64,000 nt of DNA from Streptomyces canus. GTDB taxonomy: Bacteria; Actinomycetota; Actinomycetes; Streptomycetales; Streptomycetaceae. The notes below the pieces were generated by a model. The model worked only from the letters and a program-made list of their open reading frames with translations. It searched no databases and was not told where the DNA came from. A program made the translations under genes and the position numbers. The stretch lies in NCBI RefSeq assembly GCF_030815415.1, contig NZ_JAUSWW010000001.1, positions 7,192,001-7,256,000 on the forward strand, given 5' to 3'. Shown piece after piece: positions 8,301-16,696 of this stretch (its first letter is position 1; each line of letters starts with the position of its first letter).

Positions 8301-9287
8301 GTGAACGCCCCCGTATCCCCGGCCGAGACCCTTCGCGCCACCCTTGCCACCGTCCTCGACGGACTGCCCCCGAAGCAGGCCGCGCAGGCCGTCGACCGGC
8401 TGATCGCCACCTACCGCGGGGCCACCCCGACCGACGCGCCCATCCTCCGGGACCGGGCGGACGTCGCCGCGTACGCCGCGTACCGGATGCCGGCCACCTT
8501 CGAGGCGGTGCGCTCGGCGCTGGACGCGTTCGCGGACGCGGTGCCGCGGTGGGTGCCGGCGAGTCATGTGGACGTCGGCGGGGGGACCGGGGCGGCGACC
8601 TGGGCGGTCAGTGCCACCTGGTCCGGTGCGCGGTCGGTCACGGTCCTCGACTGGGCGGAGCCCGCGCTCGCCCTCGGCCGGGAGATCGCCGTGGCGAACC
8701 CGGCGCTGGAGGGTGCGACGTGGCGACGCTCGCGGATCGGATCCTCCCTCGCGCTCGAGAGCACGGACCTCGTCACGGTGTCCTACGTCCTGAACGAACT
8801 CACTCCCGGCGACCGCACCGCCCTCGTCGACGCGGCCGCGGGTGCCGCGCAGGCGGTGGTGATCGTCGAGGCCGGTACGCCGGACGGTTACGCCCGGGTC
8901 ATCGAGGCCCGCGACCGTCTGATCGCGGCCGGCTTCCATGTCGCGGCTCCCTGTCCGCACAGCGCGGCCTGCCCCATCGTCCCCGGTGAGGACTGGTGCC
9001 ACTTCTCGACACGGGTCAGCCGCTCGTCCCTGCACCGGCAGGTCAAGGGTGGCTCCCTGCCCTACGAGGACGAGAAGTTCAGCTACGTCGCCGCGGCCCG
9101 CTTCCCGGTCACCCCGGCGGTGTCCCGCGTCATCCGCCGCCCCCAGATCCGCAAGGGCCAGGTCCTGCTGGACCTCTGCGAGACGGAGGAGCAACTGTCC
9201 CGCACGACGGTGACGAAGCGCCACGGTGACTTGTACAAGGCGGCAAGGAACGCGGCTTGGGGCGACCCCTGGCCCCCACTGCCGTAG
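8301..9287 (+). CDS. Rsm22-family ribosomal small-subunit methyltransferase-like protein
   Basis: 328-aa protein of the Rsm22 family, S-adenosylmethionine-fold proteins associated with the small ribosomal subunit (mitochondrial METTL17/Rsm22 in eukaryotes). The SAM-binding motif VDVGGGTGAATWA is near residues 90-103. The Cys cluster CPHSAACP...WCHF plus a later Cys in LLDLCETEE supplies the four ligands known to bind an Fe-S cluster in this family. Start is the GTG at 8301, 52 bases after the serine hydrolase stop. Its C-terminus is followed by a long inverted repeat. Whether bacterial members methylate rRNA is not established. Confidence 0.85.
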   Translation: MNAPVSPAETLRATLATVLDGLPPKQAAQAVDRLIATYRGATPTDAPILRDRADVAAYAAYRMPATFEAVRSALDAFADAVPRWVPASHVDVGGGTGAATWAVSATWSGARSVTVLDWAEPALALGREIAVANPALEGATWRRSRIGSSLALESTDLVTVSYVLNELTPGDRTALVDAAAGAAQAVVIVEAGTPDGYARVIEARDRLIAAGFHVAAPCPHSAACPIVPGEDWCHFSTRVSRSSLHRQVKGGSLPYEDEKFSYVAAARFPVTPAVSRVIRRPQIRKGQVLLDLCETEEQLSRTTVTKRHGDLYKAARNAAWGDPWPPLP

Positions 9288-9299
9288 CACGGGCCTTTC

Positions 9300-9623
9300 C
9301 TCGCCCCCGCCGCCCTTACCCGTCCCGTCCCTGGGGGCTGCCGCCCCCAGACCCCCGCTTCGGCCCTGAACGGGCCTCGTCCTCAAACGCCGGACGGGCT
9401 GGAAGATGCGGACCGGCGTCGAGAAGCGAAGCCCCCCGCGGGTGGGCGGGGGTTCGGGACGGCGACGGCGTCAGCCTGGTCCTGGGATGTCGGAGGGGCT
9501 GAGCTCAATTCAGCCTCTCCGGCGTTTGAGGAGCGGGGGTTCCAGGGGGCAGCGCCCCCTGGGAGCGGGGTTGAAGGGGCGGCAGCCCCTGGGGACGGGA
9601 CGGGTAGGGGCGGCGGGGGCGAG
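9300..9623. repeat. Long nested inverted repeat, copy A (fills the 9288-9677 gap)
   Basis: Outer arms 9300-9336 and 9586-9623 are near-perfect inverted repeats (CTCGCCCCCGCCGCCC...CCCGTCCC against its complement). Inner arms around 9375-9403 and 9511-9536 carry the CCTCAAACGCCGG / CCGGCGTTTGAGG pair that is very common in Streptomyces genomes. Further GGGGGCAGCGCCCCC-like stems lie between. A second copy lies at 30099-30259. No gene is supported in this 390-base interval. Likely a transcription barrier or repeat element between the Rsm22 and TetR genes. Confidence 0.75.
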
Positions 9624-9677
9624 GAACTCTCGGGTTCGACGAGACGGGGCGTCTCACTCGCCTGCTACCGTCGGCCC

Positions 9678-10292
9678 ATGGTCAAGCAGCCCGCCCCCGA
9701 CACCACTCGCCGCAGCGAGAAGTCCCGTCGCGCCATCTATGACGCCGCCCTCGCACTCGTCGGCGAGGTCGGTTACCCCAAGACCACCATCGAGGGCATC
9801 GCGGCCCGCGCAGGCGTCGGCAAGCAGACGATCTACCGGTGGTGGTCGTCGAAGGCGGAGGTGCTGATGGAGGCCTTCCTCGACCTCGGCGAACAGTCCG
9901 CACGCGAGGCCGGCCAGGAGTCGTACGCCTTCCCGGACACGGGCGACCTCGCCGCCGACCTGAAGGCCGTACTGCGCGCCACCGTCGACGAGCTGAGGGA
10001 CCCCCGTTTCGAGGTGCCGTCAAGGGCGCTGGCCGCGGAGGGCGTCGTCAACGAGCAGCTCGGCCGGGAACTGGTCGCCAAGCTGCTCGAACCCTCGCTC
10101 CAGCTCTACGTCGACCGTCTGCGCACCGCACAGGACACCGGCGAGGTACGCCAGGACATCGACCCGCGCATCGCCCTGGAGCTCTTCGTCTCGCCCCTGG
10201 CCCAGCGCTGGCTCCAGCACACCGGCCCCATCGACCACACGTACACCGACACCCTCGTCGACTACGCCCTCTACGGTCTCGCCCCCCGCTGA
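9678..10292 (+). CDS. TetR/AcrR family transcriptional regulator
   Basis: 204-aa repressor-type regulator. The N-terminal helix-turn-helix covers about residues 15-60: IYDAALALVGEVGYPKTT then IEGIAARAGVGKQTIYRWW, an excellent TetR match. The C-terminal ligand-binding domain resembles the TetR_C_11/16 group. Start is the ATG at 9678. It stands alone behind a repeat region, and its 3' end overlaps the convergent glycerophosphodiesterase gene by 22 bases. No target operator could be identified, and the ligand is unknown. Confidence 0.9.
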   Translation: MVKQPAPDTTRRSEKSRRAIYDAALALVGEVGYPKTTIEGIAARAGVGKQTIYRWWSSKAEVLMEAFLDLGEQSAREAGQESYAFPDTGDLAADLKAVLRATVDELRDPRFEVPSRALAAEGVVNEQLGRELVAKLLEPSLQLYVDRLRTAQDTGEVRQDIDPRIALELFVSPLAQRWLQHTGPIDHTYTDTLVDYALYGLAPR

Positions 10293-11143
10293 GGCCCCCG
10301 CCGAGGAGCCCGCCGAGGAGCCCGCGCCAGCCGCCCCGGCGTATCCGTGATCACCCCGTCGCAGCCCAGCCCCAGCACCCGGTCCCGCTGCGCCGACGTC
10401 ACCACGGTGTGCGCCCACACCCGCCGGACACCGGAGTTCACCGCCCGGACCAGGTCCGCGTCACGCGCCTTGTAGTCGACGTCCAGGACGTCCACGAAGG
10501 ACCGCCACCGCTCGGGGCGGTCGGTGCGCAGCTGTTGCGCCGAGCGCCACAGGCAGGTCAGCAGACCCAGACGATGGGCTCGCCGGGCCAGTGCCGGGTC
10601 GTTGGAGTTGACGACGACCGAGCGGGTCAGGCCCCGGGAGCGGAGCAGTGCCGCGAGCGGGGCCACGCTCCGGGGGTCCTTCGCCTCCAGCATCAGCACG
10701 ACCCGCCCGCCCAGCAGATCCAGCACCTGGGCCACGGTGGGCGGCCGCTCCGACCGCCAGCTGCCGGGGAGGGAGGCCTTGGGACGCACCCGTACGCCCT
10801 GCCACTCCCGCACGTTCAGCTTGTGCACCTCGCCGCCCAGATACGTCGTGCGGTTCAGCAGCGGATCGTGCATCACGACGAGCGTGCCGTCGCTCAGCAT
10901 GCGGGTGTCGAAGTCCAGTACGTGGGCCGTACGGCGTCCGTAGGCGGCCATGAGCCCCGACAGGCTGTTCTCGGGCACCTCACGGGCGCCGCCACGATGG
11001 GCGACGTATGTCACACGCGGCAGCGAGTCCACTGTGAGCGGTCCGGGTCCCCACTCCAGCGGGATCGTCGGTCCCAGCAGCGAGACCAGGGAAGCCACCG
11101 AAGCCAGGCCCGTCAGCGCGATCCTCGTGACCATGACGACCAC
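10271..11143 (-). CDS. Glycerophosphodiester phosphodiesterase
   Basis: About 290-aa GDPD-family enzyme, which hydrolyses glycerophosphodiesters to glycerol-3-phosphate and an alcohol in a TIM barrel using a metal ion. The first active-site strand VAHRGGAREVPENS holds the catalytic His and the conserved Arg and Glu. LDFDTRMLSDGTLVVMHDP carries the metal-binding acidic pair and the second catalytic His. EAKDP is the later conserved acidic motif. A hydrophobic N-terminus (ALTGLASVASLVSLLG) suggests export or membrane anchoring. Start is GTG 11143 or ATG 11134. The arginine-rich tail overlaps the convergent TetR gene by 22 bases. Confidence 0.88.
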   Translation of the reverse strand: MVVMVTRIALTGLASVASLVSLLGPTIPLEWGPGPLTVDSLPRVTYVAHRGGAREVPENSLSGLMAAYGRRTAHVLDFDTRMLSDGTLVVMHDPLLNRTTYLGGEVHKLNVREWQGVRVRPKASLPGSWRSERPPTVAQVLDLLGGRVVLMLEAKDPRSVAPLAALLRSRGLTRSVVVNSNDPALARRAHRLGLLTCLWRSAQQLRTDRPERWRSFVDVLDVDYKARDADLVRAVNSGVRRVWAHTVVTSAQRDRVLGLGCDGVITDTPGRLARAPRRAPRRGPQRGARP

Positions 11144-11312
11144 GGTAGGGACGCCTGGTCCTTAAATCCTGCCAAAGCGGAGGATTTCACCCGATCCTCC
11201 TCCCCGGTACGCCCTGTCCCGCCTACCCCGGTTGTCGGCTCCGGCCACCGGGAGCGCAGGATGGTGGGACCATAGAGCATGCTGTCCGCACCACAGCGAG
11301 GCGAGGCGATAC

Positions 11313-12041
11313 ATGAGCCAGGAGTTCGGCGGCCGGACCGGCCGGCAGGGCAAACTCACCCAGTGGCTGCGTGGACGCCGCCCGAAGGACGCCGCCGACG
11401 ACGGCGGCCGTGAGGCCCTGCTGCTGGCCGCCGCCGGGGCGGGACTGCCTCTCGCGCCCGCCGCGCACCCGGCCGGCTACCGCTGTTCCTGCGACCGCGT
11501 CGGCTGTCCCACGCCCGCCCGGCACCCCGTCTCCTTCGCCTGGCAGACGCAGTCCACCACCGACCGCACCCAGATCGAGCGCTGGGCCCGGCACCAGCCG
11601 CAGGCCAACTTCATCACCGCGACCGGCATGGTGCACGACGTCCTGGACATGCCCCTCGACGCCGGCCGCGAGGCCCTGGAGCGGCTGCTCGCCTCCGGTA
11701 TCGAGGTCGGCCCGGTCGCCGAGACCGACGGCCGGCTGATGTTCTTCACCCTCACCCGCGGCACCCCCGAGGACGAGGACGAGTGGTGGCCGTGCGAGCT
11801 GGACTGCCACCCCGAGACGATGGACGAGCACCCGGGGCTTCGCTGGCACTGCCGCGGGTCCTACGTCCTCGTACCGCCCGCCCGGCTGCCCGGTGACGGT
11901 CGGACCGTGCGCTGGGTACGCGGCCCGGAGCACCCGCTGCCCGACCCGCTGAGCCTGCTGGAGATCCTCACCGACGCTGGCGCCCGCTGGGCCGGCGAGA
12001 ACCGGGACCACGCCTCCACGGCCTGGCCCTCGCGCGGCTGA
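11313..12041 (+). CDS. Prim-pol-like protein (bifunctional primase/polymerase N-terminal family)
   Basis: 242-aa cytoplasmic protein resembling the stand-alone actinobacterial proteins annotated as bifunctional DNA primase/polymerase. It shows the pattern of that fold: GAGLPLAPAAHP, a Cys-rich CSCDRVGCPTPARHP in place of the usual K-P-P segment, the WQTQSTTDRTQIERWARHQP helix and HDVLDMPLDAG, where the two Asp occupy the place of the catalytic acidic pair. No helicase domain is attached and no plasmid or phage genes surround it, so a replication role is doubtful. An upstream TTG at 11232 is in frame, but the ATG at 11313 is preferred. Convergent with the lipoprotein gene. Confidence 0.7.
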   Translation: MSQEFGGRTGRQGKLTQWLRGRRPKDAADDGGREALLLAAAGAGLPLAPAAHPAGYRCSCDRVGCPTPARHPVSFAWQTQSTTDRTQIERWARHQPQANFITATGMVHDVLDMPLDAGREALERLLASGIEVGPVAETDGRLMFFTLTRGTPEDEDEWWPCELDCHPETMDEHPGLRWHCRGSYVLVPPARLPGDGRTVRWVRGPEHPLPDPLSLLEILTDAGARWAGENRDHASTAWPSRG

Positions 12042-12089
12042 GGCACCTCCTCCTGAGAAGAAGAGGCACCTCCTCGGGGAACGAGGGGG

Positions 12090-13094
12090 CTACTCGCCCT
12101 TCGCCGCCGTCAGTCCCTGGATCCGTCCCAGCACCGACACCTGCCCGCCGTCCGCACCCTTCGCCGGGTCCAGGGCGACCTCGTTGGAGACGAACTCCAT
12201 CGTCAGCGACTGCTTGACCTCGCCGGTCGTCAGGGCGTCGACGGCCGCGTTCTGGTCGGGGAGCGTGGTGCCCGCGTAGGCGGTCTGCTTCATGAAGTGC
12301 CGCGTGGTGAAGAACACCAGGGCGCCGCCGTCCTTGGTGCGCAGCGCCAGCGGGGCGTAGTCACCGTTCGTCAGCGACTCGTCGATGTACTGCGTGGCCC
12401 GCCCCGGCTTCTTGGCGTCCTTCGTGCGCTGGGTGCGCCATCCGCTGGTGTGCGCGCCCGCCGCGAAGGTCTTGCCCTCGCCGTTCTGCAGATACGTCGC
12501 GTAGTCCTGGCTCAACTGCTGCGGGGCGACGGACAGTTCCGTCGAGTTCGCGGGGACGGCCTCCGCCCAGCCGTCCGTGTCCGTCTTGAACTGCGGTACG
12601 TCGTCCGGTGCGACCAGCGTCAGATACGCCACCTGGAACGGCTCGTCCAGGCCGTCGCGCGTGAAGACGAACAGCCAGCGCGCGCTGCCGCCCTTGTTCG
12701 CGGCGGTGTCGGCGACGAACCAGCGCGGCCAGCCCGCCTTCTTGGGGATGGTGTACTTCGCGTCGGACAGCTTCAGCGGGGTGTGCGCCGCGTTGCCCTG
12801 CGGGCTGTTGGCCCGGCCCGCCTTCAGCCGTGCCGCGTCGATGTCGGCGAGAGGGCCGGTGACGTGGTCCGCGTCCAGGGAACTGTCGTACGCCTTGTCG
12901 GCGTTGTTGTACGCGGTCGTGAACTCCCGGAGCGCCTCGGCGGCTTCGGCCCTGGTCGTCGCGGGGAGCACCTCGCGCTCCCCGTGGACCACCACGCACC
13001 CGCTCGCCGTCAGCGACAAAGCGGTCACCGAGGCCGCTATCAGCACCCTCCGGTCAAGACTGCGGAGCCTTCGAGGGCTGCGATCCCTGCTCAT
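12090..13094 (-). CDS. Secreted lipoprotein of unknown function, end of efe operon
   Basis: 334-aa protein with a basic N-terminus, a hydrophobic stretch and a lipobox LTASGC with Cys33, so it should be a membrane-anchored lipoprotein. The rest is hydrophilic and extracytoplasmic, with no catalytic motif I recognise; related actinobacterial proteins are unnamed. The ATG at 13094 lies inside the 3' end of efeU (41-base overlap) with GGTGAAGG before it, so the gene is translationally coupled to efeU and probably iron-regulated with it. A link to iron uptake is inferred from position only. The gap to the convergent prim-pol-like gene contains two direct copies of GAGGCACCTCCTC. Confidence 0.75.
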   Translation of the reverse strand: MSRDRSPRRLRSLDRRVLIAASVTALSLTASGCVVVHGEREVLPATTRAEAAEALREFTTAYNNADKAYDSSLDADHVTGPLADIDAARLKAGRANSPQGNAAHTPLKLSDAKYTIPKKAGWPRWFVADTAANKGGSARWLFVFTRDGLDEPFQVAYLTLVAPDDVPQFKTDTDGWAEAVPANSTELSVAPQQLSQDYATYLQNGEGKTFAAGAHTSGWRTQRTKDAKKPGRATQYIDESLTNGDYAPLALRTKDGGALVFFTTRHFMKQTAYAGTTLPDQNAAVDALTTGEVKQSLTMEFVSNEVALDPAKGADGGQVSVLGRIQGLTAAKGE

Positions 13095-13926
13095 CGGATG
13101 CCTTCACCTTCCCCTTCCCGGAGGCGAACCCTACCGGGGCGAGGAACAGCGCGAGCGTCGGGATCAGGTACAGCAGCCACACCGTGACCTGGAGCACGGT
13201 CGGGTCCGGCTGGAAGTTGAAGACGCCCTTCAGCAGGGTGCCGTACCAGCTGTCCGGCGGGATCGCCCCGGAGATGTCGAAGGCCTTGTCGTTCAGGCCC
13301 GGCAGCCAGTCGGCCTCCTGGAGGTCGTGGAAGCCGTACGCCAGCACGCCCGCCGCCACGACGACCAGCATGCCGCCGGTCCACGTGAAGAACTTGGCGA
13401 GGTTGATCTTCAACGCGCCCCGGTAGAACAGCCAGCCCAGCACGACCGCCGTGGCGATGCCGAGCCCCACACCGATCAGCGGGCGCGGCGTCCCGTCACC
13501 GGCCGCGTGCACCGACGCCCACACGAACAGGGACGTCTCAAGACCCTCCCGGCCGACCGCGAGGAACGCGGTGGCGACCAGCGCGCCGGTGCCCATCCGC
13601 AGGGCCGCGTCCAGCTTGCCGTGCAGCTCCGCCTTCAGGTGCCGGGCGGTGCGCCGCATCCAGAAGACCATCCACGTCACCAGGACGACCGCGAGGATCG
13701 ACAGGGAACCGCCGAGCGCCTCCTGCGCCTTGAACGTCAGCTCCTGGGAGCCGAATTCGAGGGCGCAGCCGAAGCCGAGCGCGATCGCGACCGCGACGGC
13801 GATGCCGATCCAGATGGGCTTCAGCGCGTCCCTGCGCTCCGTCTTCACCAGATAGGCGATGAGGATGCAGACGACGAGAGAGGCCTCCAGGCCCTCGCGC
13901 AGACCGATCAGGTAGTTGCTGAACAC
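13054..13926 (-). CDS. efeU: Iron permease EfeU (FTR1 family)
   Basis: 290-aa integral membrane iron permease of the FTR1/OFeT family, the channel of the EfeUOB system. Both REXXE iron-binding motifs are present: REGLEAS near residue 9 and REGLETS near residue 125, each in a membrane helix. Seven hydrophobic segments are readable, and the C-terminus is a short charged tail. Start is the GTG at 13926 with AAGGAGG seven bases upstream, only two bases after the efeB stop codon. A longer in-frame extension upstream is a shadow of efeB. Part of efeO-efeB-efeU-lipoprotein, controlled from the iron boxes at 16428-16463. Confidence 0.93.
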   Translation of the reverse strand: MFSNYLIGLREGLEASLVVCILIAYLVKTERRDALKPIWIGIAVAVAIALGFGCALEFGSQELTFKAQEALGGSLSILAVVLVTWMVFWMRRTARHLKAELHGKLDAALRMGTGALVATAFLAVGREGLETSLFVWASVHAAGDGTPRPLIGVGLGIATAVVLGWLFYRGALKINLAKFFTWTGGMLVVVAAGVLAYGFHDLQEADWLPGLNDKAFDISGAIPPDSWYGTLLKGVFNFQPDPTVLQVTVWLLYLIPTLALFLAPVGFASGKGKVKASDEQGSQPSKAPQS

Positions 13927-13928
13927 GG

Positions 13929-15203
13929 CTACGCCTCCTTGGAGAACAGCGTGCTGCCCCACCAGTCGTCCTTGCCACGGACGCCGGGCGGGACGGCGAA
14001 GACCGCCGAACCCACGTGCTGGATGTACTCGTTGAGGGCGTCCGGGGCGAGGTTGCGCTGGATCTGCACGAATCCCTTGCGCACATCGCGCTGGTACGCG
14101 AGGAAGAACAGCCCGGCGTCGAGCCGCCCGAGCCCGTCCGTGCCGTCGGTGAAGGAGTAGCCGCGGCGCAGAATGGTCGCCCCGTGATTGGAGTCGGGGT
14201 GTGCGAGGCGGACGTGCGCGTCGGGCTTCATCGCCTTCAGGAACGGCTTGTCGCGCTCTTTGGCCTTGCCGACCGGGGCGCCCTCGCCCTTGTCGCGGCC
14301 GAAGATGTCCTCCTGCTCCTGCAAGGAGGTGCGGTCCCAGGTCTCGATGTGCATCCGGATACGGCGGGCGACGAGGTAGGAGCCGCCGACCATCCAGTCG
14401 GGCCCGTCCTGGTCGGAGACCCACACGAACTTCTTCAGCCGGTCCGTCTCGGTCCCCGCGATGTTGCGGGTGCCGTCCTTGAACCCCATGAGATTGCGCG
14501 GGGTCTGCTCCTCCGGCGTCGTGGACGAGGTCTTCCCGAAGCCGAGCTGCGACCAGCGGATGACGACCTTGCCGAAGCCGATACGGGCCAGGTTGCGGAT
14601 GGCGTGCACGGCGACCTGGGGGTCGTCGGCGCAGGCCTGGATGCACAGGTCGCCGCCGCTGCGGTTCTTGTCGAGGGCGTCCCCGGCGAACTTGGGCAGC
14701 TCGAAGAGACCCTCGGGCTGTTCGCCCTCGAGCCCGAACTTCCGGAACAGCGACGGCCCGAAGCCGATGGTGAGGGTGAGCCGCGAGGGCTTGAGGCCCA
14801 GCGCCTCACCGGTGTCGTCCGGCGGCGCCTCGGCCAGCCCGCCGAAGGCGCCCTCGCCGACCGCCTGCCCGCCGGTCATCCGCCGCGCGGCCGCCGTCCA
14901 GTCCTTGAGCATCCGCACGAACTCGGCGCGGTCCTCGGTCTTCACGTCGAACGCGGCGAAGTGCAGCCGGTCCTGCACGGGAGTGGAGATACCGGCCTGA
15001 TGGCCGCCGTGGAACGCGACGGCGGCCCCCGCCTCGGCGCCCGCGGGGTCCACGTCGTTGCCGGTCCGGGTCATCGCCACCGCCCCGCCGGCCGCGGCGG
15101 CACCGAGCGCGAGCCCGGCACCGCCCCAGCCGATCAGGGAACGGCGGGACGGGGAGGGCGAGTTCTCGGTGGTGGAGGTCTCGCCCGTCGAGTTCTCGGT
15201 CAT
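13929..15203 (-). CDS. efeB: Deferrochelatase/DyP-type peroxidase EfeB
   Basis: 424-aa secreted heme peroxidase of the DyP family. A twin-arginine signal (SPSRRSLIGWGGAGLALG) near residue 20 sends it out folded through Tat. The DyP fingerprint GFKDGTRN is present, with the conserved Asp that helps peroxide cleavage, and the proximal-His region follows. In EfeUOB systems this protein oxidises ferrous iron or extracts iron from heme at the membrane surface. It lies 16 bases downstream of efeO and 2 bases upstream of efeU. Confidence 0.93.
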   Translation of the reverse strand: MTENSTGETSTTENSPSPSRRSLIGWGGAGLALGAAAAGGAVAMTRTGNDVDPAGAEAGAAVAFHGGHQAGISTPVQDRLHFAAFDVKTEDRAEFVRMLKDWTAAARRMTGGQAVGEGAFGGLAEAPPDDTGEALGLKPSRLTLTIGFGPSLFRKFGLEGEQPEGLFELPKFAGDALDKNRSGGDLCIQACADDPQVAVHAIRNLARIGFGKVVIRWSQLGFGKTSSTTPEEQTPRNLMGFKDGTRNIAGTETDRLKKFVWVSDQDGPDWMVGGSYLVARRIRMHIETWDRTSLQEQEDIFGRDKGEGAPVGKAKERDKPFLKAMKPDAHVRLAHPDSNHGATILRRGYSFTDGTDGLGRLDAGLFFLAYQRDVRKGFVQIQRNLAPDALNEYIQHVGSAVFAVPPGVRGKDDWWGSTLFSKEA

Positions 15204-15219
15204 GAGGGTTTTCCCTGCT

Positions 15220-16374
15220 TCACTTCGCGACGACGGCGGCGGCGAGCTTGGACAGCGGCTCCGCGAGGGCGTTCACCGCGTCCGACAGTTCCTTCTGCTG
15301 GTCCTCGCTGACCTTGTCGTACGAGGTGAAGTCGTACGACGTCTTGTCGGCGCGGTACTTGTCCAGCAGCGTGTTGAGCGCGGCGAACTGCTTGTCGAGC
15401 TCGGTCGTGAGCGCGGCGTTGTTCTCCTTGGCCACCGACTTCAGCAGCTCGTACGACTTCTCCGCGCCCTCCACATTGGCCTTGAAGTCGACGAGGTCGG
15501 TGTGCGAGTAGCGCTCCTCCTCGCCGGTGACCTTGCCGGTGGCGACCTCGTCGAGGAGCTCCTTGGCGCCGTTGGCCATGGAGGTCGGGGTGATCTCGGC
15601 CTTGCCGACCCGGTTCTGCCAGTCCTTGAGGTCGGTGATCAGCTGGTCGGCGAGCTCGGAGTCACGGGCGGTGAGCTTCTTGTCCTTCCACAGCGAGCGC
15701 TCCAGGCGGTGCCAGCCGGTCCAGTCCTTCTCCGGGTCCTGGCCGTCCTCCAGACCGTCCTCGCGGACGTCGACCTTCGGGTCGATGTCACCGAAGGACT
15801 CCGCGACCGGCTCGGTGCGCTCCCAGCCGATACGGGAGGGGGCGTAGGCCTTCTTCGCGGCCTCGATGTCTCCGTCCTTGACCGCCTTGGCGAAGGTCTC
15901 GGCGAGCGGCAGCGTCTCGTCGGCCTGCGCCTGCACGTAGGTGCGGTAGGCGGCGACGGCCTTGTCGAGGCGGGGGTCGCGCTTGGCGGCGGTGCCGCCG
16001 GTGGCCTTGACGTCCTGGCGGATGCCGTCGCCCTTCATGCCGGGCTTGCAGGCGATCGTGTAGTCGCCGGCCTTCACCTCGGCGGTGACGGTCTGCTTGG
16101 TGCCGGGGCCGATGTTCTCGCGTTCGGTCACGACCCGGTCGTCCGGGAAGAGGATGTAGACCTCGGTGACCTTGGAGCCCTTGTTCTCGATGGCGAGCTC
16201 GACGTGGCCGGCCGGGAACTCCTTCTTCGACACATCGCACTTGCTGTCGGTGGCGGTCACGCTGATCACGCGGTCGCTGTCCCCGGAGCCGCCTTTCTCG
16301 GTGCACCCGGTGAGGGCGGTCAAGGCCGCCACGGTGGCGGTGGCGGTGACTGCGGAGAGTCTGGCGGCTCGCAT
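15220..16374 (-). CDS. efeO: Iron uptake lipoprotein EfeO (cupredoxin plus M75 domain)
   Basis: 384-aa extracytoplasmic component of EfeUOB. It begins with a signal peptide and lipobox ALTGC (Cys about 23). The N-terminal cupredoxin-like domain carries the Cys in DSKCDVSKKEF and a C-terminal Cys-Met pair in CKPGMKG. The imelysin/M75 domain contains the HxxE motif in GWHRLERSLW, typical of the metal-binding site. It is the first gene of the operon, and two DmdR-type iron boxes lie 54-89 bases upstream of its ATG, so it should be derepressed under iron limitation. Confidence 0.93.
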   Translation of the reverse strand: MRAARLSAVTATATVAALTALTGCTEKGGSGDSDRVISVTATDSKCDVSKKEFPAGHVELAIENKGSKVTEVYILFPDDRVVTERENIGPGTKQTVTAEVKAGDYTIACKPGMKGDGIRQDVKATGGTAAKRDPRLDKAVAAYRTYVQAQADETLPLAETFAKAVKDGDIEAAKKAYAPSRIGWERTEPVAESFGDIDPKVDVREDGLEDGQDPEKDWTGWHRLERSLWKDKKLTARDSELADQLITDLKDWQNRVGKAEITPTSMANGAKELLDEVATGKVTGEEERYSHTDLVDFKANVEGAEKSYELLKSVAKENNAALTTELDKQFAALNTLLDKYRADKTSYDFTSYDKVSEDQQKELSDAVNALAEPLSKLAAAVVAK

Positions 16375-16427
16375 GCGGGCTCCCGGGCGATGGCTGAAAA
16401 ATCACGTGACAGGGCTCACAGGGTTCG

Positions 16428-16463
16428 GTGAGGCTCGCCTAACTTATCCGAGCCTTACCTGCG
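16428..16463 (-). promoter_or_regulatory. Tandem DmdR-type iron boxes upstream of efeO
   Basis: On the minus strand the interval reads as two adjoining sites: TTAGGCGAGCCTCAC and GCAGGTAAGGCTCGGATAA. Both resemble the DmdR1/DtxR consensus of Streptomyces, a 19-base imperfect palindrome of the TTAGGTTAGGCTCACCTAA type. Their position just upstream of efeO fits iron-dependent repression. Confidence 0.75.
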
Positions 16464-16696
16464 TGATACCCCACCGTCCCGTGATTCACCTCTCATAGAC
16501 GGTGTAAGAGCACGAGCCGATCACGGTGACTCAAAACGGACCCCAAGTAACGGTCAAAGAAGATTCAAAGGTTCCGCTCAGGGCCCGGCACGCAGGACCG
16601 CGACCCGGTGCGCGTACGCGGCGGCGAGCCCCAGAGCCTTGCCCGTCCGGAAGTCATCGATGCGCGGGCGCCGTACCGAGGCGTAGAACTGTCCTC

